Shown here in pieces: positions 54,272-63,287 of a DNA stretch of 64,000 nt. The DNA is from Hyphomicrobium sp. LHD-15. Its GTDB lineage: Bacteria > Pseudomonadota > Alphaproteobacteria > Rhizobiales > Hyphomicrobiaceae. The position numbers and the translations under genes were made by a program. The stretch spans positions 62,001-126,000 of the forward strand of contig NZ_JAVIFT010000003.1 of the NCBI RefSeq assembly GCF_031157355.1, in the 5' to 3' direction. Every line of letters begins with the position of its first letter. The stretch's first letter is position 1. The notes below the pieces were generated by a model. The model ran no database searches. It was not told the DNA's origin and saw only the letters and a program-made list of their open reading frames with translations.

Positions 54272-55036
54272 ATGAACGAGATCGCAAGACGGATCACAGC
54301 GGAGGCCGAACCCTGGACGCCGGCCGAACTGGAAAGTGAAATTCGCGCCGTCGGCCCCGCGCGCTACCATGACCTGCATCCGTTCCATAAGCTCCTACAC
54401 GGCGGCAAACTTACTAAGGGTCAGGTATCGGCCTGGGCCTTGAACCGCTACTGCTACCAGGAGGCGATCCCGCGAAAGGATGCCGCCTTCATGAGCCGGA
54501 CCCACGACCGCGAGCTGAGGCGGGAATGGGTGCACCGCATCCACGATCACGACGGCGTGCTGCCTGACGAGCATGGCGGCATCGAGCGATGGCTGAAGCT
54601 CACCGACTGCCTCGGTCTCGATCGCGACTACGTGACGAGCATGCGCGGCGCGCTTCCCGCAACGCGCTTCGCCGTCGAAGCCTACGTGCGCTTCGTCGTC
54701 GAGCAACCGCTGGTCGTCGCGGCCGCCTCGTCGTTGACGGAGCTGTTCGCCCCCTCCATTCACCGCGAGCGCATCGCGGGCATGCTCGCCAACTATGATT
54801 TCGTCAACGACGACGTCATGGCCTACTTCAAGCGCCGCCTTTCGCAGGCGCCGCGCGACGCCACCTTCGCCCTCGAATACGTCAAGGCGAACGCCACCAC
54901 CCGCGCGCTGCAAGAAGCTTGCGTCGGCGCCGTCCGCTTCAAGTGCGACGTGCTGTGGGCACAGCTCGACGCACTGCATCACGCCTACGTGGTGGGGCTC
55001 ATCCCGCCCGGCGCCTTCCGCCCCGACGAGACGTAA
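54272..55036 (+). CDS. pqqC: PqqC, pyrroloquinoline-quinone synthase
   Basis: 254 residues from ATG 54272, the usual length of PqqC without a fused PqqD. Active-site blocks: YHDLHPFHKLLHGGKLTKGQ, WALNRYCYQEAIPRKDAAFM and FVNDDVMAYFKRRLSQAPRD. It performs the final oxygen-dependent ring closure and eight-electron oxidation. No PqqD domain is attached, unlike the PqqCD fusion of Methylobacterium, and none lies between it and pqqE. The upstream kinase gene is divergent. Confidence 0.93.
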   Translation: MNEIARRITAEAEPWTPAELESEIRAVGPARYHDLHPFHKLLHGGKLTKGQVSAWALNRYCYQEAIPRKDAAFMSRTHDRELRREWVHRIHDHDGVLPDEHGGIERWLKLTDCLGLDRDYVTSMRGALPATRFAVEAYVRFVVEQPLVVAAASSLTELFAPSIHRERIAGMLANYDFVNDDVMAYFKRRLSQAPRDATFALEYVKANATTRALQEACVGAVRFKCDVLWAQLDALHHAYVVGLIPPGAFRPDET

Positions 55037-55047
55037 ACGGAACGGGA

Positions 55048-55072
55048 GGCCTCGGCTCTTCAATCCGAGGCC
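55048..55072 (+). promoter_or_regulatory. Intercistronic hairpin between pqqC and pqqE
   Basis: GGCCTCGG (55048-55055) and CCGAGGCC (55065-55072) form a perfect 8-bp stem with a nine-base loop. It starts two bases inside a GGGAGG (55044-55049), and pqqE has no good SD close to its ATG at 55082. It may tune translation or mRNA processing; no T tract follows. Confidence 0.5.
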
Positions 55073-55081
55073 GAAAATCCA

Positions 55082-56224
55082 ATGACAGAAAACGCGCACG
55101 TCCAGAACGCTGAAGAGGCACCGGCCTGCGAACGCCCGTTGGCACCGCTCGGGCTGCTCGCCGAGCTGACCTACCGATGCCCTCTGCAATGCCCCTACTG
55201 CTCCAATCCGATCGAGATGCAGCGCGGCGGCGAGCTGACGGCGGCGGAATGGCACCGCGTTTTCAACGAAGCCGCCGACCTCGGCGTACTCCAGGTTCAT
55301 CTCTCGGGAGGCGAGCCCTGTGCCCGCAAGGATCTCGAGGAGATTTTGAGCAGAGCCGTCGACGCCGGCCTCTACACCAACCTGATCACGTCCGGCGTGA
55401 CACTCACGCGCGACCGGCTGGCGGGACTGGCCGCGCGCGGGCTCGACCACGTCCAGATCTCCATTCAGGACACCGACCCCGCAAAGGCGGATTGGATCTC
55501 CGGCTACAAGGGCGGCGTTCCGAAAAAGCGCGAGGTGGCCCGCTGGGTCCGTGAGCTTGGCCTGCCGCTCACCGTCAACGTCGTCGTGCATCGCCACAAC
55601 ATCGACAACCTCCCGGCCCTGATCGACTACGCCGTCGAGGTAGGCGCGGGGCGCATCGAGATCGCCAACACGCAATACTATGCCTGGGCGCTCAAGAACC
55701 GCGCCGCGCTCATCCCGACACGCGAACAGTTTTACCGCTCACTCGAAATCGCGAAGGAGGCGCGCGAGCGCCTCAAGGGCGTCCTGGTGTTCGACGTCGT
55801 GGCCCACGACCATTATGCCGTCCGCCCGAAACCGTGCATGGGCGGCTGGGGCCGCAACCTCATCGACATCACACCGACCGGCAAGGTCCTTCCCTGCCAT
55901 GCGGCCGAGACCCTACCCGGCCTCGAAATCGAAACGGTCCGCGATCGGCCGCTTGCCGGCATCTGGCTCGACGGCCCGGCGTTCCAAAAGTATCGCGGCA
56001 CGTCCTGGATGAAGGAGCCCTGCCGAAGCTGCAACCGCTGCGAAATCGACTGGGGCGGCTGCCGCTGCCAGGCCCTCGCCGTAACCGGAGACGCAGCCAA
56101 CGCCGACCCCGCCTGCGCCCTCTCACCTTGGCACGAGACTTTTGCCGAAATTGCCGAACGCGAGAGCAACGCCCCCGCCCCGCCGTTCATCTATCGGCGC
56201 ATGAGCCCGTCTTCGGCCATTTAG
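55082..56224 (+). CDS. pqqE: PqqE radical-SAM enzyme
   Basis: 380 residues. Radical-SAM cluster in LTYRCPLQCPYCSNPIEM; GGEP motif VHLSGGEPCARKDLEEI. The C-terminal SPASM part binds auxiliary clusters: PCMGGWG, LPCHAAETLPG, CRSCNRCEIDWGGCRCQAL and DPAC. It makes the Glu-Tyr cross-link of the PqqA precursor peptide with the help of PqqD. pqqA, pqqB and pqqD are not in the window and must be elsewhere. The gene follows pqqC by 45 bases. Confidence 0.94.
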   Translation: MTENAHVQNAEEAPACERPLAPLGLLAELTYRCPLQCPYCSNPIEMQRGGELTAAEWHRVFNEAADLGVLQVHLSGGEPCARKDLEEILSRAVDAGLYTNLITSGVTLTRDRLAGLAARGLDHVQISIQDTDPAKADWISGYKGGVPKKREVARWVRELGLPLTVNVVVHRHNIDNLPALIDYAVEVGAGRIEIANTQYYAWALKNRAALIPTREQFYRSLEIAKEARERLKGVLVFDVVAHDHYAVRPKPCMGGWGRNLIDITPTGKVLPCHAAETLPGLEIETVRDRPLAGIWLDGPAFQKYRGTSWMKEPCRSCNRCEIDWGGCRCQALAVTGDAANADPACALSPWHETFAEIAERESNAPAPPFIYRRMSPSSAI

Positions 56225-56366
56225 CCCGACAAAACACGCACCGAACTGAAAATCCGTCACCCTGTTCCAGCCGGGACAGAGCCGCCCGCCTCCCCATGGC
56301 ATTTAGGGCTCAACGAGCGGTCATCGCGGCCGTTCCCTGAGACACCGGACCCCAAGGGAGACCGTC

Positions 56367-56795
56367 ATGCTGTACAAGGCCGTTGCCATCATCCTCTCCA
56401 CGATCCTGCTCGCTGCCGTGCAGATGTCGACGGCAAACGCCGGCGGGTGCCATCGCGGTGGCGGCTTCCACGCCTACCAGGCGAGCTTGCAGCAATCCTA
56501 CGCATTGAAGCAGCAACGTGCGCGTCAGGCCGCTCAGGCAAAGGCCCAGGCGCGCGCCGTCGCCGCCGCCAAGCAGAGAAAAACGCTCGCTGCTCAGCAG
56601 GCCCGCGCCGAGAAAGCCGAGCAGACGAAAGTTGCGGCCGTTGAAACGGCGCCCGCTTCGGAAGAAACGAGCAAGACCGCAAAGAGCAAGGATGGCCCGG
56701 AGAACGAACTGACGGTCGCCGCCGCCCCCGAGACCTGCACCAAATTCATTGCTGAGACGGGAACGACGGTATCGGTTGCATGCGCTAAGCAGTAG
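56367..56795 (+). CDS. Small secreted Ala/Lys-rich helical protein
   Basis: 142 residues from ATG 56367 with GGGAG upstream. Signal peptide (AIILSTILLAAVQMSTANA) then a long Ala/Gln/Lys helix (RQAAQAKAQARAVAAAKQRK) of coiled-coil or disordered type, and a short Cys-bearing end (ETCTKFIAETGTTVSVAC) where two cysteines may pair. Function unknown; similar small proteins are common in Hyphomicrobiales envelopes. A strong terminator follows. Confidence 0.65.
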   Translation: MLYKAVAIILSTILLAAVQMSTANAGGCHRGGGFHAYQASLQQSYALKQQRARQAAQAKAQARAVAAAKQRKTLAAQQARAEKAEQTKVAAVETAPASEETSKTAKSKDGPENELTVAAAPETCTKFIAETGTTVSVACAKQ

Positions 56796-56824
56796 CGCAC
56801 ACCCCACCTGCCACGCGTTGAAAG

Positions 56825-56858
56825 AGATCGGAGCAGCCTCGCTGCTCCGATCTTTTTT
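56825..56858 (+). terminator. Strong intrinsic terminator
   Basis: AGATCGGAGCAG / CTGCTCCGATCT, twelve perfect pairs with loop CCTCG, followed by TTTTT. It separates the plus-strand small-protein gene from the convergent betaine operon. Confidence 0.93.
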
Positions 56859-56869
56859 ATGCGGATGCG

Positions 56870-59320
56870 CTAGAGGCGGATCCGCGCGTTCTCGGGATCA
56901 TAAAACGGCGACAGAGACACCTGCGCGGGCACGCGCTTCGTCGCGACCTCCAATTCGTAGGTGCCCGACAGCACGAACTCCGCATCGACGCCGGGATCGG
57001 GACGACGCACATACCCATAGCCGATCGATTTGTTCACCGTGTAGCCGAACCCGCCGCTCGAAAGCCAGCCCACACGCTCGCCATTCCGATAGATCGTCTC
57101 ACGCCCGAGCAGCACGATGGAGGGATCTGTCGTGAAGCCTGCAAGCAGTCGCGGCAGCGGCTTTGCGGCCTGCTGGCTCAGCGCATCGCGCCCTTGGAAC
57201 GGGGTGTTCGCCTTGAGCTTGACCGCCCAGCCGAGCCCGGACACCAGCGGCGAATGATCGGGACCGATTTCCGAGCCCCAGGCCCGGTAGCCCTTTTCGA
57301 GACGCAGGGATTCGATCGCGCGGTAACCGGCGTTCGCGATACCGTGCTTTTCGCCGGCCGCCATCAGCGCCTCGTAGACCGACGCCACGAACTCCACCGG
57401 GATATGCAATTCCCAACCGAGTTCTCCGACGTAGGTCACACGAAGCGCAATGACCGGCGCGCCCGCGATCTGCACCCGCCGCACCTGTCCGAACGCAAAC
57501 GCCGCATTCGAGAAGTCGTCCGACGAGATCGCGGCGATCACATCGCGCGCCTTCGGACCCATGACCGCCAGCACGCCGTAAGCCGAAGTCACGTCGACGA
57601 GACGCGCATCGAGCCCATCGGGGATCGACCGCTTGATCCAATCGAAATCGTGGGTGGCAAAGCCGGTTCCGGTCACGATGTAGTATTCGTCATAGGCGAG
57701 CCGCCCGACCGTGAGGTCGCATTCGATGCCGCCCTTTCCGTTCAGCATCTGCGTATAGACCAGCCGGCCGGGCGCCTTCGAGACGTCGTTAGCTGCGATC
57801 CACGACAACGCCTGCTCGGCGTCCTCTCCGATCATCATGAACTTGGCGAACGACGTCTGGTCGAACACCGCGACCCGCTCGCGCGCCGCCTTGTGCTCGC
57901 GCCCCACGGCTTCGAACCAGTTCTGCCGGCCGTAGCTGTAGACATCCTTCGCCGCCTCACCCGCGGCCGTATCGGCGAACCAGTTCGGACGTTCCCATCC
58001 GGTCTTTTCGCCGAACACAGCGCCTTGCGCAACGAGACGATCGTAAAGCGGCGACCGGCGCAGCGGACGCCCCGAATGATGCTCCTCGTGCGGCCATGCC
58101 ATGGTGTAGTGCTTGGCATAGGCTTCCATCGTACGCGTCCGCACCCAATTGGTATCCAGGTGATTGCGCCCGAAGCGGCGGATGTCGACCGGCCACAAGT
58201 CGTACGGCGGCTCGCCCTTCGCGACCCATTCGGCGAGCGCCATGCCCGCGCCGCCGCCCGCCGCAATGCCGAACGCATTGAAGCCCGCGCCGACGTAGAT
58301 GTTTCGGACTTCCGGGGCCTCGCCGAGGATGAAGTTGCCGTCCGGCGTAAAGCTTTCGGGACCGTTGATGAACTGCCGGATGCCGGCGGTTTCCATTGCC
58401 GGAACGCGGCCCGCCGCAAGCTCGAGCAGCGGCTCGAAGTGTTCGAGATCGTTTTCGAGCAGCTGGAAATCGAACGGATCGGGAATGCCGTTCTCGGCCC
58501 ACGGCTTCGGATTGGGCTCGTAACCGCCCATCACCAGACCGCCGACCTCTTCCTTCCAGTAGGTAAGTCGGTCCGGATCGCGCAGCGTCGGCAGCCCTGG
58601 CGTCACGCCATCGATCTTCTCGGTGATGAGATACTGATGCTGCATCGAGACCAGCGGAATATTGACGCCCGCGAGCTTGCCGACCGCGCGCGACCATTGG
58701 CCGGCACAGATCACGAGCTTCTCGCATTCCACGCGCCCCTGGTCGGTCACGACCGCGCGCACACGGCCGCGGTCGGTCTCGATCGCGGTGACCCGCACCT
58801 CCTCCTTGATGGTAACGCCGCCTTGGCGTGCACCCTTGGCCAGCGACATCGTGATATCAGAGGGCGAGGCTTGCCCATCTGTCGGCAGGAACGCCGCACC
58901 GACCACATCGTCGACTTGCATCAGCGGCCATAGCTCCTGCGCCTCCTTTGGCGTCAAGAGATGCATGTCGAGACCGAACGATTTTGCCGTCGTGGCCTGC
59001 CGCTTGACCTCCTCCCAACGCTCGGCATTGCAGGCAAGCCGCAGGCCGCCGTTGCGCTTCCAGCCGGTCGCAAGCCCCGTCTCGGCTTCCAGCCGGTCAT
59101 AGAGAGCAACCGAATAGCCGAGCAGCTGCGTGATGTTTGCGCTCGAGCGCAGCTGGCCGACAAGTCCCGCCGCATGCCACGTCGAGCCCGACGTAAGCTT
59201 CGCGCGCTCCAGAACAAGCACGTCTTTGAGACCCATCTTGCCGAGATGATAGGCCGTCGAGCAACCGACGATGCCACCACCGATGATGACGATCTTTGCT
59301 GAGGCGGGCAACGTGCTCAT
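56870..59320 (-). CDS. Dimethylglycine/sarcosine-dehydrogenase-like protein
   Basis: 816 residues from ATG 59320. N-terminal FAD domain of the DAO type (KIVIIGGGIVGCSTAYHLGK; TWHAAGLVGQLRSSANITQL with the covalent-FAD His position; VICAGQWSRAVGKLAG). From about residue 430 to the end a folate-binding GCV-T domain (FDQTSFAKFMMIGEDAEQAL, GYRAIESLRLEKGYRAWGSE, GFGYTVNKSIGYGYVR). The build is that of dimethylglycine or sarcosine dehydrogenases, which pass the released methyl group to tetrahydrofolate. Last gene of an operon with a betaine ABC transporter, so a methylated glycine is the likely substrate. It overlaps the kinase gene by 4 bases. Confidence 0.87.
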   Translation of the reverse strand: MSTLPASAKIVIIGGGIVGCSTAYHLGKMGLKDVLVLERAKLTSGSTWHAAGLVGQLRSSANITQLLGYSVALYDRLEAETGLATGWKRNGGLRLACNAERWEEVKRQATTAKSFGLDMHLLTPKEAQELWPLMQVDDVVGAAFLPTDGQASPSDITMSLAKGARQGGVTIKEEVRVTAIETDRGRVRAVVTDQGRVECEKLVICAGQWSRAVGKLAGVNIPLVSMQHQYLITEKIDGVTPGLPTLRDPDRLTYWKEEVGGLVMGGYEPNPKPWAENGIPDPFDFQLLENDLEHFEPLLELAAGRVPAMETAGIRQFINGPESFTPDGNFILGEAPEVRNIYVGAGFNAFGIAAGGGAGMALAEWVAKGEPPYDLWPVDIRRFGRNHLDTNWVRTRTMEAYAKHYTMAWPHEEHHSGRPLRRSPLYDRLVAQGAVFGEKTGWERPNWFADTAAGEAAKDVYSYGRQNWFEAVGREHKAARERVAVFDQTSFAKFMMIGEDAEQALSWIAANDVSKAPGRLVYTQMLNGKGGIECDLTVGRLAYDEYYIVTGTGFATHDFDWIKRSIPDGLDARLVDVTSAYGVLAVMGPKARDVIAAISSDDFSNAAFAFGQVRRVQIAGAPVIALRVTYVGELGWELHIPVEFVASVYEALMAAGEKHGIANAGYRAIESLRLEKGYRAWGSEIGPDHSPLVSGLGWAVKLKANTPFQGRDALSQQAAKPLPRLLAGFTTDPSIVLLGRETIYRNGERVGWLSSGGFGYTVNKSIGYGYVRRPDPGVDAEFVLSGTYELEVATKRVPAQVSLSPFYDPENARIRL

Positions 59321-60219
59321 GGAGACTCCAGTTTCTTATAGTGGCTGTAGGACGTTTCAAAACGCGCGAGGTTTTCTGCCGTGTAGGCGGCGTAGTCGAA
59401 GTCGACCTTTGAATGAATTTCCGAGACCATGGCCCACAGCGTCTCGCGCAAGAGAGACGCCGCCGTCATCGCTGCCGCCTGCCGTTTGAGTTCAGCATCG
59501 ACGGGCCGCCCGAAGTAGGCGGAGACGAGCCCATCGGCGAGATCGGCCGGCATTTCACTGTTCGAAGCGAGCCCGCCAAGATCGAACAGCGGTGAGTTGA
59601 ACCCTGCATACTCCCAATCGAGCAGCCATAGCTTTTGCCCATCGTCGAGAATGTTCGCGGCCAAAAGGTCGTTGTGGCCGAACACGACATCAATCTTGCC
59701 GACCGCTCCTTCGAGATCGCTGGCGCGCGTGAGCAGGTCTGCGAGCGTTCCCGCATATCGGCTTTCGCCTGCCCGCAGCGTATGCGCGTAATCGCGAACG
59801 ACATGGAACGGCCAGAACATCGGCGCCGGGCCGCGCAGATGCAACGCCACGTCGCGATGGCAGCGCTGGATCAGATCGACGAGACGCGAAAGATTGGCCG
59901 GATTGCGCACATCCTCCGGCGTGAACGTCCGCCCGTCGATGAACGCGATCACCATCAGGCCCGGTTCGGCATAAACGACCTCGGGACCGATACCCGCCGC
60001 ATGTGCCGCCCGCGTCGCCGCAAGCTCGCTCGCCCGCACCACGCCATGCACGAGAATGTCGCCGCCCGTCCGCACGACGTAGCGCCGCCCGCGATCTAGA
60101 ACGAGAAAGTTCTTGTTGGTGATCCCGCCGAGCAGCGGCTCGGGGTCGACAGTACCGAACCACAAATCGAGGTTTCGCACCCGCTCGACAAGTGGATCGC
60201 TGTGCGTATCAAGTTGCAT
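59317..60219 (-). CDS. Choline/ethanolamine-kinase-like phosphotransferase
   Basis: 300 residues. Catalytic loop VVFGHNDLLAANILDDG (HxDxxxxN), metal motif LLDWEYAGFNSPLFDLGGLA, and nucleotide-binding start PLLGGITNKNFLVLDRG RRYVVR. This is the aminoglycoside/choline kinase fold, choline branch. Overlaps both neighbours (11 bases with the permease gene, 4 with the dehydrogenase gene), so it is translated with them. It may phosphorylate choline or another amino alcohol brought in by the transporter. The exact substrate is open. Confidence 0.8.
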   Translation of the reverse strand: MQLDTHSDPLVERVRNLDLWFGTVDPEPLLGGITNKNFLVLDRGRRYVVRTGGDILVHGVVRASELAATRAAHAAGIGPEVVYAEPGLMVIAFIDGRTFTPEDVRNPANLSRLVDLIQRCHRDVALHLRGPAPMFWPFHVVRDYAHTLRAGESRYAGTLADLLTRASDLEGAVGKIDVVFGHNDLLAANILDDGQKLWLLDWEYAGFNSPLFDLGGLASNSEMPADLADGLVSAYFGRPVDAELKRQAAAMTAASLLRETLWAMVSEIHSKVDFDYAAYTAENLARFETSYSHYKKLESP

Positions 60220-62221
60220 CGACGGCTCCGCTGCGTTGTGCCGCGAGCTTCTGGGCCGCCGCGCCGATCAGACGGTCGGCGATGATGGCGATCGCCGCCA
60301 CGCAAAGCCCCGCCACGAGACCCTTGCCGGTATCGGCCTTCGTCAGCGCCATATAAACCTGCTGGCCGAGATCGCGCGTTCCGACCAGCGCCGTGATCAC
60401 CAGCATCGAGAGCGCGAGCATCACCGTCTGATTGATGCCGAGCAGGATCGTCGGCAGCGCAACCGGCACCTGGATGTGCCGAAGGCTCTGCTTCTGCGTG
60501 CATCCCATGGAAGTTCCGGCTTCCATCAGCATCGTCGGAACGTTGCGAATGCCGTGCGCGGCGTATCGAACGGAGGGCGCCACCGCATAGAGCACGATCG
60601 CGAGCATCGCCGTGAAATCGCCGACACGGAACAGCATCACGGCCGGGATCAGATAGACGAAGCTCGGCAGCGTCTGCAGCGTATCGATCGCTGGCTCGAT
60701 CACGCGCCACGCCCGCGGCGAAAGCCCGCCATAGATGCCGATCGGAATGCCGATCAGCGCCGCAACCACGACGGAGATGCCGCAGAGATAGACGGTCATC
60801 ATCGTGTAGTCCCACTGTCCGGTGACGACAGGAAACAACGCGAGCCCGACAACCAGCGCCGCAAGGCGCGCGCCGCCCAGCCGCCAGCCCGCATAACCCA
60901 CCATCGCCGCCACCAGCGGCCACGGCTGCGCCATCATGAACCGCTTCACCGGCAACAACAGGTTCAACAGGATGAAGGTCTTGACCGCGTCGAACACGTT
61001 GAAGAAGTTGACGTTGATCCACTTCACCGCGTCCGTCCAGAACGGCGCCGTCGAGATCTGCAGCGCCTCCGGATAGGTAGCGATCGGCGGCACGAAAAGC
61101 GCGAGCAGATAGGTCACGGCAACAAACGCCGCGAGCCCAAAAAGGAACGGTTTCAATCCGCCTTCGGCGTCGCGCTTGCGTGCACCCGCCGCGTAGGCCT
61201 GGCTCAATCGGTCGAGCGCGATGGCGAGCACCACGATCGCAAGGCCTGCTTCGAGGCCGCGCCCGATGTCGAGACGCCTGAGGCTCGTTAGCACGTCGAA
61301 ACCGAGACCACCCGCTCCGATCATCGAGGCGATGATCACCATGTTGAGCGACAGCATGATCACCTGATTGACGCCCACAAGCAGCTGCGGCCGCGCGGCC
61401 GGCAGCATCACCTTGGTGATCATCTGGCGCGGCGTCGTGCCGGCCATGGTGCCATACTCGACGATCTCGCGCGGCACGCCTTCGAGCGCCGCCATCGTCA
61501 CCCGCACCATCGGCGGCGCGGCATAGATCATCGTCGCGATCATCGCCGCGACCGGTCCGAACCCGAACAGGAACAGGATCGGGATTAGATAGGCGAACGT
61601 CGGCACCGTCTGCATGAGATCGAGTATGGGTGTGATGATCCGCCGGAGCAGCGGCACCCGGTAACCGGCGACGCCGGTCGCGAGCCCGACCGCGATGCCG
61701 AGCGGTGCCGCCACGACGATAGACGACAGCGTCAGCATCGCGCTCGCCCACTGCCCGAACACGGCGAGATAGAGGAACGCGCCGCCCGCGAGCAGCGCAA
61801 GCTTCGACCCGCCGAAACGATAGCCGAGCGCCGCGACGACGCCGACGACAGCAATCCACGGCAGCGGCGGCGCAAGCTGAATCGCGCTCGAACCACGCCC
61901 GTCCAGAAGGCCCGTCGACAGGATCGACGTCGCGATATCGAGCGGCACGTTGAGCAGTTGCGCAAAGCCGCGCGTCAGATCCTTGAATGTGAACAAGCCA
62001 AAAGTCGCGTCCTCGACCAGCCACTTGAGAGCGGCCGAGATCCACGTATCGAGCCCGATGCGAAACTCGGCCGGAAGCTGGCGCGTCCACGCCGGCAGCA
62101 CTCCGTCCGGCAGCAGAAACGCTACGAGTGAAAGCACGGCGAAGAGCAAGACGGCGACCCTGCCGGGCCGCATCCATTCGGCCGATGCAGGAATCTTGGT
62201 CTCGACGGCGGCCGCAGTCAT
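60209..62221 (-). CDS. proW: Double-length glycine-betaine-type ABC permease (ProW-like)
   Basis: 670 residues, two homologous permease halves in one chain. The first half contains ITPILDLMQTVPTFAYLIPI, then GVPREIVEYGTMAGTTPRQM; the second IEPAIDTLQTLPSFVYLIPA, then NVPTMLMEAGTSMGCTQKQS. Each has an EAA-type loop and about six membrane helices. Normal ProW is about 350 residues, so this is a fused tandem duplicate that can form a complete pore alone. It overlaps proV by 4 bases. Confidence 0.88.
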   Translation of the reverse strand: MTAAAVETKIPASAEWMRPGRVAVLLFAVLSLVAFLLPDGVLPAWTRQLPAEFRIGLDTWISAALKWLVEDATFGLFTFKDLTRGFAQLLNVPLDIATSILSTGLLDGRGSSAIQLAPPLPWIAVVGVVAALGYRFGGSKLALLAGGAFLYLAVFGQWASAMLTLSSIVVAAPLGIAVGLATGVAGYRVPLLRRIITPILDLMQTVPTFAYLIPILFLFGFGPVAAMIATMIYAAPPMVRVTMAALEGVPREIVEYGTMAGTTPRQMITKVMLPAARPQLLVGVNQVIMLSLNMVIIASMIGAGGLGFDVLTSLRRLDIGRGLEAGLAIVVLAIALDRLSQAYAAGARKRDAEGGLKPFLFGLAAFVAVTYLLALFVPPIATYPEALQISTAPFWTDAVKWINVNFFNVFDAVKTFILLNLLLPVKRFMMAQPWPLVAAMVGYAGWRLGGARLAALVVGLALFPVVTGQWDYTMMTVYLCGISVVVAALIGIPIGIYGGLSPRAWRVIEPAIDTLQTLPSFVYLIPAVMLFRVGDFTAMLAIVLYAVAPSVRYAAHGIRNVPTMLMEAGTSMGCTQKQSLRHIQVPVALPTILLGINQTVMLALSMLVITALVGTRDLGQQVYMALTKADTGKGLVAGLCVAAIAIIADRLIGAAAQKLAAQRSGAVDAT

Positions 62222-63249
62222 GCCGGCTCTCCGGCGCCGACCAGGATCGACATCACCGCGCGCCGGTCCACGACGCCGATCTGCTCACCCGCTTCGTTGG
62301 CGACGCCGAACGGGAGTTCGGACGCCTCCACCTTGGCCGCAAAATCGCGAACCTTGCTGGCGGCCGGAATGACACCGGCTACCGCCTCGCCAGTTCGTGG
62401 CGCGCGCATGATGGAACGTGCCGAAAAAATCTTGCTGCGCGGCGCGTCGCGCGTGAATTCCGCCACGTAATCGTTGTCAGGCGCGCGCACGAGCTCTTCC
62501 GGTGTTCCGACCTGAACGATCCGCCCCTCGCGCATGATCGCGATGCGATCGCCGACGCGCACCGCCTCCTCGAAATCATGCGTGATGAAAACGATGGTCT
62601 TGTGCAGCTGATCCTGCAGCCGCATGAACTCGTTCTGCATCTCGCGCCGGATCAGCGGATCGAGCGCCGAGAACGGCTCGTCGAGAAACCAAACATCGGG
62701 ATCCGTGATCAGAGAGCGGGCGATGCCGACCCGCTGTTGTTGCCCGCCCGAAAGCTGATACGGCAGATTGTGTTCGCGCCCCTGGAGGCCAACCAGCTCG
62801 ATCATCTCGCGGGCGGGCTTCTCGCGCTCGCTGCGGCCGAGACCGCGGATCTCGAGCGGAAAAGCGACATTGTCGAGAACGGAGAGATGCGGCAACAGGG
62901 CAAAGTGCTGGAACACCATTCCCATTTTATGTCGCCTGAGCTCGATGAGATCGGCGGGCGAAGCGCGCAGCAGGTCCACACCTTCGAACAGCACTTCGCC
63001 GCCGGTCGGCTCGATCAGCCGCGACAGGCACCGGACCAGCGTCGACTTGCCCGATCCCGACAGGCCCATGATGACGAAAATCTCACCCCGCTCGATCGAG
63101 AGCGAGGCATCGGCCACCGCCGAAACGAGGCCCGCCGATCTAAGCGCGGCCTCGGTGGGCGACGGCCCATGCTTTGCCAGGAAGCGCTCCGGTTCCGGAC
63201 CGTAAAGCTTCCACAAATTTCGGCAAACGAGCGTAGCGGTGTTCGTCAT
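62218..63249 (-). CDS. proV: Glycine-betaine-type ABC ATPase (ProV-like)
   Basis: 343 residues. Walker A MGLSGSGKSTLVRCLS, Q-loop MVFQHFALLPHLSVLDN, signature LSGGQQQRVGIARSL, Walker B VWFLDEPFSALDPLIRREMQ, switch FITHDFEEAV. The start LVCRNLWKLYGPEPERFLAK is typical ProV/OpuAA. The C-terminal 80 residues resemble a shortened CBS region (PFGVANEAGEQIGVVDRRAV). It energises the double permease. Confidence 0.9.
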   Translation of the reverse strand: MTNTATLVCRNLWKLYGPEPERFLAKHGPSPTEAALRSAGLVSAVADASLSIERGEIFVIMGLSGSGKSTLVRCLSRLIEPTGGEVLFEGVDLLRASPADLIELRRHKMGMVFQHFALLPHLSVLDNVAFPLEIRGLGRSEREKPAREMIELVGLQGREHNLPYQLSGGQQQRVGIARSLITDPDVWFLDEPFSALDPLIRREMQNEFMRLQDQLHKTIVFITHDFEEAVRVGDRIAIMREGRIVQVGTPEELVRAPDNDYVAEFTRDAPRSKIFSARSIMRAPRTGEAVAGVIPAASKVRDFAAKVEASELPFGVANEAGEQIGVVDRRAVMSILVGAGEPA

Positions 63250-63287
63250 GTCTGGGACCTGCCGACATCAAGGGAGGGGAGCGTCGG

